Notes under the pieces: generated by a model
What the model was told of the DNA's origin: nothing
The model's input: the letters and a program-made list of their open reading frames with translations, nothing else
The model's database searches: none
DNA from: Xestospongia bergquistia
Taxonomy: Eukaryota > Porifera > Demospongiae > Haplosclerida > Petrosiidae
Length of the DNA: 64,000 nucleotides
NCBI GenBank assembly: GCA_963965975.1
Contig: OZ014417.1
Location: 3,515,821 to 3,579,820, forward strand
Direction of reading: 5' to 3'
Made by a program: the position numbers and the translations under genes
Shown here: positions 22,385-36,264 of the stretch, in pieces
How positions within the stretch are numbered: the first letter of the stretch is position 1
Layout: each line of letters opens with the position of its first letter

Positions 22385-22870
22385 CATATGAATTATATAA
22401 ATATTGAATAATAATAATATGAATATTTACTTTTAATTACCTTGAATAAAGTTTCAGTGCACATGACACTATAGGCAGATTTACTAGGCAAGGGAACAGC
22501 TGTTATATTGTAAAATAATATAACATAGTAAGATAAAATGATTCCTATTTCTGGATGTTGAAGATATTGGACTGATGAAGTCAATTGCTACATGTTACCA
22601 TGGAGAATGTGCTGGTATTAGATGAAGCTCTCTGTTAATGACAATTAGTTTTTTGTTCATCCTATAACATTCATTACAGGTAGCAACCTACATGTGTTGA
22701 TATAAAACAATGCTAACTCTTAAACAAATTTGCCATTTCTTTGACATCATTCCATATACCTTTCCACATAAATAATTCCCTGATTCGTTCTTTCATTCTA
22801 TTGTTTTTTAAACCCAATATGTCCCTATGTTTGGACTATTGTAATGCGTTTCACAATCCTTAATTGCTCA
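22385..22870 (-). mobile_element. Ty3/gypsy-type integrase relic, copy 2
   Basis: Near-identical to copy 1, with a slightly better preserved C-x2-C (CNEC) end of the zinc-binding region near 22675. Same stop before the catalytic-Asp segment. The flanks on both sides (about 22010-23220) also match 15210-16430, so it was copied as part of a segment rather than by a new insertion. Confidence 0.65.
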
Positions 22871-22907
22871 CTTTGAGATCGTATGTATTTAACTATGTAC
22901 AGTATTT

Positions 22908-22965
22908 TTAACACTCTCCTTCCTTCATAAACACCAAACCTAACTCCATGAGGTATTAACTGCTA
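22908..22965 (-). pseudogene. Crumb of the first PR/SET exon, 3' of P5
   Basis: Same isolated FGPYEG-region fragment as at 16106-16158, with two substitutions. Confidence 0.75.
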
Positions 22966-23224
22966 AGCAAAAAAAACAATTTACACCTACATTAATTGTA
23001 CCATGCAGAAGCACTACTGTCTCGGGTTCGTTAGACTTCACTACTCCACTAGCTACATTGACACTATATTCTGTTACTGTGCTCTGGATCTTTAGGACTA
23101 GTCGTCCTGGAACTACTTTAACTTCTCCAGATCTGTATTGTCCATTGTTTGTGTAGTGTTATTACTATAGTAACTAAATAAAGTCTAATGAATACATAAT
23201 TATCAATAATAGTCACTAATTATT

Positions 23225-25907
23225 TTAGATGAATACGAAAATGAGTTTGGAGACTACTATTCTGACTAAATCTTTTTCCACAGTACTGACATTGGTAAGG
23301 TTTATCACCAGTGTGTATACGAACATGAGTTTGGAGATTAAAACTTCGATTAAATCCTTTTCCACAGTACTGACATTGGTAAGGTTTATCACCAGTGTGT
23401 ATACGAAGATGAGTTTGGAGATTACCATTCTGAGTAAATTTTTTTCTACAGTACTTACATTGGTAAGGTTTATCACCAGTGTGTATACTAAGATGAGTTT
23501 TGAGACTTCCAGACTGACTAAATCCTTTTCCACAGTACTCACATTGGTAAGGTTTATCACCAGTGTGGATACGAAGATGTTTTTTAAGATTACTATTCTG
23601 AATAAATCCTTTGCCACAGTACTGACATTGGTAAGGTTTATCACCAGTGTGTATACGAAGATGAGTTTGGAGATCACAATTCTGACTAAACTTTTTCTAC
23701 AGTACTCACATTGGTAAGGTTTATCACCAGAGTGTATATTAAGATGTCTTTGGAGACTACCATTCCGACTAAATTGTTTTCTACAGTACTGACATTGGTA
23801 GGGTTTATCACCAGTGTTTGTACAAAGATGACTTTGGAGATCACTATTATGATAAAAATCTTTTCCACAGTACTGACATTGGTAAAGTTTATCACCAGTG
23901 TGTATACAAAGATGTTTACGCAGATTACTCTTATCACTACATCTTTTTCCACAGTACTGACACTGGCAAGGTTTATCACAAGTGTGTATACGAAGATGTT
24001 TTTGGAAATCACCATTCCGATTAAATCCTTTTCGACAGTAATGACATTGGTAAGATTTATCACCCATGTGTATAGGAAGATGTTTTCGGAGACTACCATT
24101 ATGACTAAATCCTTTTCCACAATACTGACATTGGTATGGATTATCACCAGTGTGTCTACGAAGATGAGTCCTCAATGATGACTGACAAGAAAATTTCTTT
24201 CCACAATAATCACACATATTATCTGGATTCTCAACTAGCAGTTTATCAGTGGAAATGAGTTCTTTTTTATGATTTCTTCCTTTTACATCAAGTTGCTCAT
24301 GTTTACGAATGTGGTCTTGTAACTGATACAATTCACAAAAGTTTTCTTGACATTTTTGACAAGTAAAGCATTGAGGATTAGCAGCAAGACAATTAGGATT
24401 ATGTCGAAGATGTAAATCAAAATTGGCTTTCAAAACAAATCTACTTCCACAATTTTTGCAATTATAAAGTTGACGATTATCTAAAAATAGATAGAAAATT
24501 TTATTTCTGCCAAAAGAATTACCCTACCTTCTTCAAAACTAGCTGAAATCCCAAGTTCTTTTGCATATTGTTCACCATACCATACATAGAGTTCATTACC
24601 AGGATAGATGTGCTTGAATGAGCGATAATAGATGTTACTATGATACTGAAAAGCTATTAAATTCTGTTCATCTTCATTGCGAGCACAGTTAATAAATCGT
24701 AACCAATTACATTGCTTATCTGATTGACCATCAATATAATATGACCTCTTTCCAACATGCTTCACCTAAATAATTTTTAAAATTAATACTTTTTTTATTA
24801 TTTTATTACAGTACCTCCCACATGTAGCTAGTATCTTCTCCTTCAGTGAGCTCTTCTTTTAACACTCTCCTTCCTTCAAAAGGGCCAAACCTAACTCCAC
24901 GAGGTATAAACTGTGTAGCAAAAACACCCAGACCAGCATTGGGTATCTTAGAAGGTTTAACAGTTAATTCAGATGGAACAAATACACTAGTGTATTGTAG
25001 AGATGGTTCATCATGACCACTACAAGTATCTAGAGTTAGTAAGGGTCCATGTAAAGGACAATCACCATGATGAAATTCCTCACAGTTATCACAAACTAAT
25101 AGTACAAGTTGTAGAAGTAACTATATTGATACTAAACTTACAGAGATATTCATCTTCATCAGATAGTTCATCTTCTCTGTATTCATTTTGGTGAATTGAT
25201 CTCTTAGGATATCGTTCAATAATTGGACACTGAGGTACATCACCACTGTATTAAGAAAATACATCAGCAATACTGATGTAATCTAACTTACACATCTTCA
25301 ATATCAAATCCTTCAAAGTCTTCATATTCTTCATTATTATCATCTCCAAACAACTCAAAAAACTCATTAGACAACTTGTAATCAAGGCTCTCAAATATAG
25401 GTTCCTCCCCTTTTAAATTTAAAGGTTTGTATAATTTATTCTGCTGTGGTTTTTGCTTTTTTAAGACTCTCGAAACTTGATGATCCTGACATTAAGAGAT
25501 AGTACAACATTACATCTGCATCAAATACTTACCACATGTTTTCCTATATTACACTGTATTACTACTGGAACAAAACATAAAGAATTAAATCCATATTATA
25601 TATATATATTATTACCTTTCATGTCTTTTGTTTTTTTCTTCATCACACAAGTCTCTAGAGCAGGTGTCCATTCATCTCCACTATCACTGCTACTATTACT
25701 ACAATTACTATATCGTCTCCTTCTCCTTTTTCTAACTCTACTCTTCATTTTGGACTTGACATCTAAACCTACACACAATCTTTATGACTTTTTATTTACC
25801 ATGCAATATAGTATTTTACCTAAAGTTTTCTTGGGTTCAATATTCTTTTCAACCTTCTCTAGTCTTCTTATCTCATACTCGCATAATTGTTTCGTTACAT
25901 GTGCCAT
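23225..25907 (-). CDS. P5: PRDM9-like gene with frameshifted finger array, 781-codon frame
   Basis: Eight exons: 25820-25907, 25616-25768, microexon 25533-25564 (32 nt), 25292-25485, 25142-25245, 24815-25095, 24528-24765, 23225-24480. The sum is 2346 nt and open. The start is MAHVTKQLCEYEIRR. Exon 2 has SDSGDEWTP. The SET exons keep FGP[F/Y]EG (here Phe: AAAGGGCC gives FGPFEG), YMWEV, QYHSNIYYR and WYGEQYAKELG. Fingers 1-6 are normal; finger 7 has a net frame change near 23695, after which the translation is the hydrophobic out-of-frame reading of six further fingers. It therefore encodes a protein with six good fingers and a tail of about 160 non-finger residues. The Tyr-to-Phe change at the mouse Y276 position may weaken catalysis. 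Could be expressed, or be an early pseudogene. Confidence 0.75.
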
Positions 25908-26036
25908 TTTGACCACCTCAGACTAGCTGATAAACATGATAACAGCCACTATTTCCGTTAAAAAAACTAGCCCCTCCCACTAAAATTTTATTGGTCTTAC
26001 CGAAAAAGTAATAATAATTATTTTTAATTACAAGTT

Positions 26037-26425
26037 AAGAGGATCATCTGTTGAAATGGTAGGTTGTGATAGTTTTGCTCTTTTACGAACTAAATATCTT
26101 TCTTTAACAGACATAGCAGTATCTTCATTTGTTAGCAAACAAACGTCGTCTTTTCTCCTCTTGACTCTCCTCAACAACACTAGCTGCACTTTCAGGAAGA
26201 TTATCACTATGATCCACCTTGAGTTGTTTGTTATCATGTTCAGGTGATAAATCTGATGACAGTTCTCTAGATTCTTCATTATCTACTACATTATTTATAA
26301 TATCATTTGAGTTTCATGCTCTATGTCTTGGAACAATTCTATTGTCTTTATACTTTGTTTGTCCTCTTTTGTTTTTACTTTTATTTCAGTTTTACTATTG
26401 CTCTTCTTGTCAAGAATATTCAATA
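26037..26425 (-). pseudogene. NSRP1-like last-exon fragment n2, upstream of P5
   Basis: The minus strand reads IINNVVDNEESRELSSDLSP, EHDNKQLKVDHSDNLPESA, then (after a small indel) DTAMSVKERYLVRKRAK and STDDPLNL before a stop. The last part resembles the C-terminus of NSRP1/CCDC55 (human MSARDRYLARQMAR...KEDD as I recall it), a nuclear speckle splicing regulator. Only the final exon is present. It ends 130 bp upstream of the P5 ATG on the same strand. Confidence 0.6.
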
Positions 26426-27369
26426 AAATTGATTTCAATCATTTTTTGTTTAGTGATATCATTCAACTCTATTGTAAGATTAACATAATTATATTTAACA
26501 ATCATTGTAACTAACTTAACAATCATTGTAACTAACTTAACAATTATTGTAACTAAATTAACAATCATTGTATACGTAATTAACTTTCTTTGGAGAGAAC
26601 CAAGTTGATACGCATCTAGTTGACTAAGTTGAGATAGCCAACCATCACTGGGTAATAGACGTCATTTATAACTAACAGCCTTCCATTAATTATCATTATT
26701 TTATACAGGAGGATATTATAGTCTAACAGGTCAAAGAAAATCCTTGTTTGAGAACGTGAGAAAAATATAGAAGTAGTACAGTAGAAATAAAAAGAACAAT
26801 ATGGTGTCAGATATATACATGATATATTACATGTTTTTACTACATACAATTGTAACATTGTAACATTATTGTGATATTTATTTATTTATTTATTCATTTA
26901 GAGTGCCATCCTCTACATGTTGAAATAATTCTATTGACTTTAGACTTTGTACTCTTTTATTTCAGTTTGTTAAGAGAGGCCAACATCACTGGATGATAAA
27001 CATTGTATAGACACTGTGTAAATTTTAGTTGAGAGACCATCTTCAGCATTAACTACAATCTCTATCAATGATGTAGTACCTTCAGTTAACTGAACTGTTT
27101 CACTTGAAGTATCTCCCTAGAATTGGTAAATCATTCTGGTGCTCCAATGTCACTTGACTGTGACAATTCTTCTAAATCACATTAGGCCTAGATTCTGTTG
27201 TTGAAGACTCTCTTTTATCTTCAGAGTTTCATCTAATGATACTTTCACAGTAAATTATAACTTTCATTCATCCACACCTATTTACTTTCCTATTATTATA
27301 TCACCATCGATCCCCTGCCATTTCTTCTATACTACCACCTTCTTTACCACCTCCATCTCTAAATTCTTC

Positions 27370-27945
27370 ACCTGTCACTTTATCATTGTAACCTTTAGTA
27401 TCATCTCAATTTCTTGTTTCTGTATCTAAAGTTTTTTTTAACAATCTTCTTCATTATCACAACCTGTGACTTTATTATTCCACTCATAGAGGAATCAATT
27501 TCAGGTATATATATCTTATCTGTTTTTATTCACTAAGTTTCATTTTATTTTTATTGATATAAATATTGCCAGTCACAAGTTGGCTCATCTGATTGTGGTC
27601 TCTTTGCTCTGACTTTTGTGTCAGTGATTGCTATGGGAGATGATGGAGGCAGATATACATTTGAGCAACGAATGATGATAGACCACTTACACACATACAG
27701 CTGCTTAAATCAAGAAACCCTTTCTTCATGGCATGTAGGTCAAAAGTCCATAAATTACCAACATTGTAAAAATACTAATATACTGCAAATGTCAGATGTC
27801 AGAGATCAAAGATTTAAAGATAATTCAAGCGCAGTACATGTTCTGAATTGTAATATAATGATGCCTTCATCACTTCATGGAAGTCTTGGAAGAGGTACCA
27901 GTCATCAAAAAAGATCATCCTTTTGGTTTTGTGACAACTAGTACT
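27370..27945 (+). pseudogene. U2: Ulp1-like protease relic, internal deletion
   Basis: Carries only the start of the Ser/Gln-rich region (about 27370-27470), then jumps to the end of exon 1 (PLIEESISG-like), a GTATATAT...TTATTG intron and the second exon with an intact CQSQVGSSDCGLFAL and FEQRMMIDHLHT. The core between (WLND, HW, YDS) is gone. Confidence 0.7.
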
Positions 27946-28074
27946 GTAACAAAATTTCTGTACAATGTTCTAGATAATTTCAAAAGTTTATTACAGTTTT
28001 TAAAATATGCTAGCATTATCAGCCCTCTAACATAGACAAAGTGATAATCATAATATCCTAAAATATAGCAAGAC

Positions 28075-28265
28075 ATTTATTGTCCTGGGATAAAGTATTC
28101 CAAAGCATTTTTTATACTAGGATAAAATATTGCAAGTCAATTTTTTTTGTCTTTAGATAAATTTGTGACAAAATCCTGCAGCAATATTTTATCCTAGGAT
28201 AAAAAATGGTTTGCAATATTTTTATCTGGTGGAACAAATTTTAGATATGATAATAGTTGTCATGA
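28075..28265. repeat. MITE-like hairpin, copy 3 (best preserved)
   Basis: Inner arms ACTAGGATAAAATATTGCAA (about 28125) and GCAATATTTTATCCTAGG (about 28182) are perfect over 17 bp with a loop of about 38 nt. An outer imperfect arm pair (GCATTTTTTATACTAGG-like and AAAAAATGGTTTGC) extends it. Located between U2 and the 3' end of P6. Confidence 0.75.
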
Positions 28266-28489
28266 CAACACCTCTACCACTTGTTAAAGGTGTTAACTTG
28301 ACTTCACTTACTCCACTAGCTACAGTAACACTATATACTGTTACTGTGCTCTGGAACTTTGGAACTAGCTTTCAAGGAACTACTTTTGACTTCTCTAGAT
28401 CTGTATTGTCCATTGTTTGTGTAGTGTTGTTACTATAGTAACTTAATGAAGTGTTAATAAATAGTCAATAGAAAAAATAGTTAATTATT

Positions 28490-30792
<2,303 letters not shown>

Positions 30793-31099
30793 TTTGAACA
30801 CCTCAGACTAGCTGGTAAACTAGTGTTGAAGCCAGACGTTCTGCAAGGGGAGGGAACGTCTGAACAAACTCGCATGGACAACTATGAATGTTATTATAGT
30901 TGAGACTTCCTTCTACACGTGACACCTCGTGGTACTTTGTTTTAACGCCTTTACAGTCAAGATGTTACTCTCTCTCTCTGGTTAGTAGTGTGCGATCAAG
31001 AAGTCATTTGAGAGAAGAAGTTTATAGCAGTCTTCGGATGTATTTGTATTTATTTATTTGTGTTTAATAATTTATAACAATGATAGTCATTGCATGTAT

Positions 31100-31165
31100 A
31101 ATTATTTACTAGTCTCCTAGTCGCATAATTCTTATGTTACATCTACCATTTTGAACAACTCAGAC
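31100..31165 (-). pseudogene. Relic second exon 1 upstream of P6
   Basis: Shortened MVDVT...LCDYE-type exon 1 fragment 310-370 bp upstream of the P6 start codon, matching the arrangement upstream of P4 and P8. Confidence 0.6.
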
Positions 31166-31315
31166 TATAGCTGGTAAACAAGATAAGAGACCATTATAAT
31201 ATTGTCGTTAAAAATACTAGCCCCTTCCACTAAAAGTTTATTGGCTCTTATCAAAAATAAATTAATTTAATAATTATTATTATTTAGATAAATAATAAGA
31301 AGTTTAATCATCATT

Positions 31316-31660
31316 TGTTGAAATTAGCTAAATATCTTTCTTTAGCAGACATAGCAGTATCTTCATTTGTTCTTTTAGCAAACAAACATTGTCTTTTCTC
31401 CTCTTGACTCTCCTCAACAACACTGACTACACTTTCACGAAGATTATCACCATGATCCATCTTGAGTTGTTTGTCATCATGTTCAAGTGATAAATCTGAT
31501 GACAGTCTCTAGATTCTTCATTATCTACTACATTATCTATAACATCATTTTGAGTGTCATCCTCTACATATTGAGATAATTCTATTGTCTTTATACTTTG
31601 TCCTCTTTTGTTTTTACTTTTATTTCAGTTTTACTATTGCTCTTCTTGTCAAGAATATTT
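31316..31660 (-). pseudogene. NSRP1-like last-exon fragment n3
   Basis: Same acidic and LSAKERYLA-type segments as n1/n2, with a short deletion at the very C-terminus (the AKLSQP stretch is missing) and small indels (ATGACAGTCTCTAG). Same strand as, and upstream of, P6. Confidence 0.55.
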
Positions 31661-32689
31661 TGATAAAATTGATTAAAATAATTTGACATCATTCAACTCT
31701 ATTGTAAGATTAACGTATTATATTTAACAATTATTGTAACTAACATTTCTTTAGAGAGAACCAAGTTGATATGCATCTAGTTGTTTGAGAAAGGCAAGCA
31801 TCACTGGGTGATAGATGTCATATAGATATTGTGTAAGTTTTAGTTGAGTGGTCATCTTCAGCAGTGACAACTATCTCTATCACTGATGTAGTACCTTCAG
31901 TTAACTAAACTGAAGATAGGGAGAAGGGAGAAAGATAATAAAAATTATGATTAATGTGTATAATTACTGTTATCTCAGCCTTCCATTAATTATCATTATG
32001 TTATACAGGATTATGTTATAGTCATTATTGATACTCTATCTACTCAAAGAAAATCCTTGTTTGAGAATGTGAGAAAAATATAGAAGTAGTACAGTAGAAA
32101 TAAAAAGATCAAAATATTATGATCAAAAACATTCAATTCCACTAAAGTTTGAAGTTGGAGTCAAAGTTCTGAAAAAGGATTACTTATGCAAAACAAGGAT
32201 GGGAGGCTGTATGGATCACTAATGGCTAGGACTATATGAATTTATAAAAGATGTCAGCAAGGCTTTTTCACTAAAAGTGTATAGTGGTTAGATTATTAAA
32301 TGAATCCATGGTGCCCACTTGAAAGTCTATTGTACACCTACAAATTGTAGCAATCTCCTATCACTTTCCTATCCAGATGATCACTCAGATGTACTTCCAT
32401 CGGTATCACTATTTCAAATTAAACACTAATCCACATGTTTTGTCATTAAATTATTCTGGTGTTCCAATGTCATGTTTCTTCTAAATCTGTTGTCATTAGA
32501 TGATGTTCAAAACTCTCTTTTATCTTCAGAGTTTCATCAAAATGATACTTTCACAGTAATTATATATATATAACTTTTATTCATTCACATATTTACTTTC
32601 CTATTACTATATCACCATCCCCTGCCATTTCTCCTATATTACCACCTTCTTTACTATCTCTATGGCCACCTCTAAATTTCCACCTGTCA

Positions 32690-33390
32690 TGATAACTTTG
32701 TCACTGCAACCTTTAGTATCATCTCAACTTCTTGTTTCTGTACTTGTAGCTTCTTTATCACAACTTTCTTCATTATCACAACCTGTAACTTTTTTACCTA
32801 TCATCTCAGCCTCTTGGTTCTGTTAATAACACTTATATCATCACTTCATAAAACATTCATGCCAAATGTCTTACTATAAAAGATGCGACTAAAAGCTAAG
32901 CTAGTAAGTCTGAAAGAGGTAGCAAATAACATTGAACAGATTAATAGGGCTGATGTTGATGCTCTACAAGACACAGTAAAAGTAGAGTCTATGTGGGTGC
33001 AGAAACTATCAAAGACTAATGAAGATTTTCTGTTATCTATGGAGTGGTTTAATGATATATATGTAGAGATAGTCACCATATCTTGTATGTAACACTTGAA
33101 CAATGCAAACGGAGAACTTTGAATATCAAATGCTAGAGTTTGTCCAAGATTGGTATCTTGTAACCATTCCAAAGAGGAAAAGATATTGCTATGATTCTTT
33201 GTGATGAATTCACAATGCTATCATTCAACCACTTCCCAGATAACAGGATATGTTATCATAAATGATGATGTGACCTTGGATTTGTTAATATTTATAACAG
33301 CTTACTACCTACAATGACTTCATCAGTTTGAAGAGAAATTGCTACAATTGTTTGTTTTCCACCCACTCGTAGAGAAATCAATATCAGGTA
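32690..33390 (+). pseudogene. U3: Ulp1-like protease relic with an internal inversion
   Basis: The normal reading runs from 32883 to about 33060 (ALQDTVKVESMWVQKLSK, FLLSMEWFND). From about 33062 to 33232 the sequence is the reverse complement of what should follow: on the minus strand LQDTNLGQTLAFDIQ reads at 33172-33110. The normal orientation then resumes with DLGFVNIYNSLLP. The intron and second exon are absent. The identical inversion is in U6. Confidence 0.8.
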
Positions 33391-33514
33391 TATTAACAGC
33401 CACTACTTCCGTTAAAAATACTAACCCCTCCCACTAAAATTTTATTGGTTCTTACCAAAAATACTTTTATTAATAATAATTATTTTTTAATTAAATATTA
33501 TGAAGGTTTATTCA

Positions 33515-33865
33515 TCATCTGTTGATATTGTAGGTTGTGATAGTTTTGCTCCTCTTACGAGCTAAATATCTTTCTTTAGCAGATATAGCAGTATCTTCAT
33601 TTGTTTTTTAGCAAGCAAACGTTGTGTTTCTTCCTCTCGACTAGTACTCTCCTCAACAACACTGGCTACACTTTCATGAAGATTATCACTATGATCCATC
33701 TTGAGTTGTTTGTCATCATGTTTATGTGATAGATCTGATGACAGTTCTCTAGATTCTTCATTATCTACTACATTATTTATAACATCATTTTGAGTGTCAT
33801 CCTCTACATCTTGAGATAATTCTATTGTCTTATACTTTGTTTGTCCTCTTGTTTTTATTTTTGCT
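33515..33865 (-). pseudogene. NSRP1-like last-exon fragment n4
   Basis: Recognisable LTSKERYLARKRSK-like end after a frame break, then acidic ELSSDLSHKHDDKQLKMD-type sequence. At about 33865 it is joined directly to P7 PRDM9 debris. Confidence 0.55.
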
Positions 33866-34140
33866 CAAACCAGCATTGGGTATCTTAGAAGGTTTAACAG
33901 TTAATTCAGCTGCTTTGAGATTCTTGTAAGTTGATGATCTAAATACAAATTTTATTTACAAGTTTGTTACCTCTCATGACATCAGTTGGTTTTATCTTCG
34001 TTGCACAAGTCTCTAGAGCAGGTGTCCATTCATCTCCCCTATCACTGCTACTATTACTACAATTACTATATCATCTCCTCCTTTTTCTAACCCTACTCTT
34101 GTTTTAATTTGGGCCTTAACATCTAAGCCTACACAATCTT
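33866..34140 (-). pseudogene. P7: mini-remnant of a PRDM9-like gene
   Basis: A 45 bp piece of the first SET exon (AELTVKPSKIPNAG, 33872-33915) is fused by deletion to the beginning of the acidic exon, then a short intron and exon 2 (about 33971-34125, SSDRGDEWTP-like with SSXRD character). Exon 1, linker exon, SET and fingers are missing. A near-identical remnant, P10, lies at 45226-45485. Confidence 0.8.
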
Positions 34141-34420
34141 TATGATGTCAATAAAAAAAGAAACACTGCTATCACTGGTTAGAAGTGTTTACATGACTTC
34201 ACTTAGTCCACCAGCTACAGTGACAATGTATTCTGTTAAAGGGCTTTGGAACTTTGGGACAACTTGCTTTGAAGGTATTTTAACTCCTCTAGAAATGTAT
34301 TGACAATTGTTTGTGTAGTGTTGGTAACTTAATAAAGTGATAATAAATAATATTTAGACAAAATAATTAGTTTTTAGATTGAATACAAAGATATGTTTGG
34401 AGACTACCATTCTGACTAAA

Positions 34421-35931
34421 TCATTTTCCATTAGTGAGGTTTCCAGTGTGTATACGAAGATGAGCTTGCAAATGATGATTATGACGAAATCCTTTTCGAC
34501 AGTACTGACATTGGTGAGGTTTATCACCAGTGTGTATACAAACATGAGTTTGTAGATCACAGCTTTGATTAAATCCTTTACCACAGTACTGACATTGGTA
34601 AGGTTTATCACCAGTGTGTACACGAAGATGTCTTTGGAGACTACCATTATCCCTAAATTCTTTTCCACAATACTGACATTGGTAAGGCTTATCACCAGTG
34701 TGTATACGAAGATGAGTTTGGAGATTACCATTATGACTAAATCCTTTTCCACAGTACTGACATTGGTAAGGTTTATCACCAGTATGTATATGAATATGTC
34801 TTCGGAGATCAGTATTCGTACTAAATCCTTTTTCACAGTAGTGACATTGGTAAGGTTTATCTCCAGTGTGTATACGAAGATGTCTTTGAAGATTACCATT
34901 CTGACCAAATACTTTTCCACAGTATTGACATTGGTAAGGTTTATCTCCAGTGTGTATACGAAGATGAGTCCTCAATGATGACTTACAAGAAAGTTTCTTT
35001 CCACAATCATCACACATGTTATCTGCATTTTCAACTAGCAGTTTATCATTGGAAATGAGTTCTTTCTTATGATTCCTTTCTTTTACATCAAGTTGCTCAT
35101 GTTTACGAATGTGGTCTTGTAACTGATATAATTCAAAAGCTTTCTTGACATTTTTGACAAGTAAATCATTGAGGATTAACAGCAAGACAATTAGGATTAC
35201 GTCGAAGATGCAAATTAAAATTGGCTTTCAAAACAAAACTACTTCCACAATTTTTGATATTCATCTTCATCAGATAGTTCATCTTCTCTGTATTTTTTTA
35301 GTTGAATTAATCTTTTAGGATATCGTTCACTAACTGGACACTGAGGTACATCACCACTGTAGTAAGATAAAAACATCATCAATATTGATATTATCTAACT
35401 TACACATCTTCAATATCAAATCCTTCAAAGTCTTTATATTCTTCATTATTATCATCTCCAAATAACTTGAAAAACTTATTAGACAACTTGCAATCAAGGC
35501 TTTTAAATGAAGGCTCCTCCCCCTCTACAGGTTTGTAACATTTCTTCTGCTGTGGTTTTTTTTCGCTTTAAGGCTCTTGTAACTTATTGATTTAAATACA
35601 AAAGAATGATGTCCATATTTTATTGACAAGTCTATTACCTTTCATGACATCATTAGGCTTTTTCTTCATCACACAAGTCTCTAGAGCAGGTATCCATTCA
35701 TCTCCAGTATCACTGCTACTATTACTACAATTTCTATATTGTCTCCTTCTCCTTTTTCTAACTCTACTCTTCATTTGGGACTTAACATCTAAACCTAAAC
35801 ACAATTTTTGTGAATTTTTATTTACCATGTAATATTATTTTACCTAAAGTTTTCATGAGTTCAATATTCTTTTCAACATTCTCCATTCTTCTCTTGTCAT
35901 AGTCACATAATTCTTGCATTACATCTGCCAT
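34421..35931 (-). pseudogene. P8: PRDM9-like gene with SET exons deleted
   Basis: Exon 1 (35844-35931), exon 2 (35639-35794), acidic exon (about 35405-35584) and linker exon (from about 35365) are followed at about 35258 by direct fusion to the finger exon (34421-35250). The deletion removed both PR/SET exons. The proximal finger has stops (ATGATTTACTTG gives a TGA; TTTTGA). The seven array fingers are intact; contacts for 2-7: QNR, TDR, HNT, DSR, QDT, HHA. They equal P11 fingers 2, 6, 7, 8, 9, 10, so P8 lacks P11 fingers 3-5. As a gene it is dead. It could at most be a zinc-finger-only derivative. Confidence 0.85.
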
Positions 35932-36264
35932 TTTGAACACTTCAGACTAGCTGGTAAACTTGTCTCGAAGACAAACGTTTTGCAAGGGGATTGAATGTCT
36001 GGACAAACTCGTATTCAAATCTGGGCAACTATGAATGTTATTATAGTTGAAGATCACAAGACTTCCTTCTACACGTGACACCTCGTGGTACTTTGTTTTG
36101 ACGCTCCTACACTCGAGATGTTACTCTGTCTATTTTGAGTGTGTGAACAAAAGACATTTGAGAGGAGAAAGTTGTAGTCATTTTATTTATAACAGTCTCT
36201 GGATGTATTTGTATTTATTTATTTATTTGTGCTTACTTTAATAATTTATAACAATGATAGTCAT

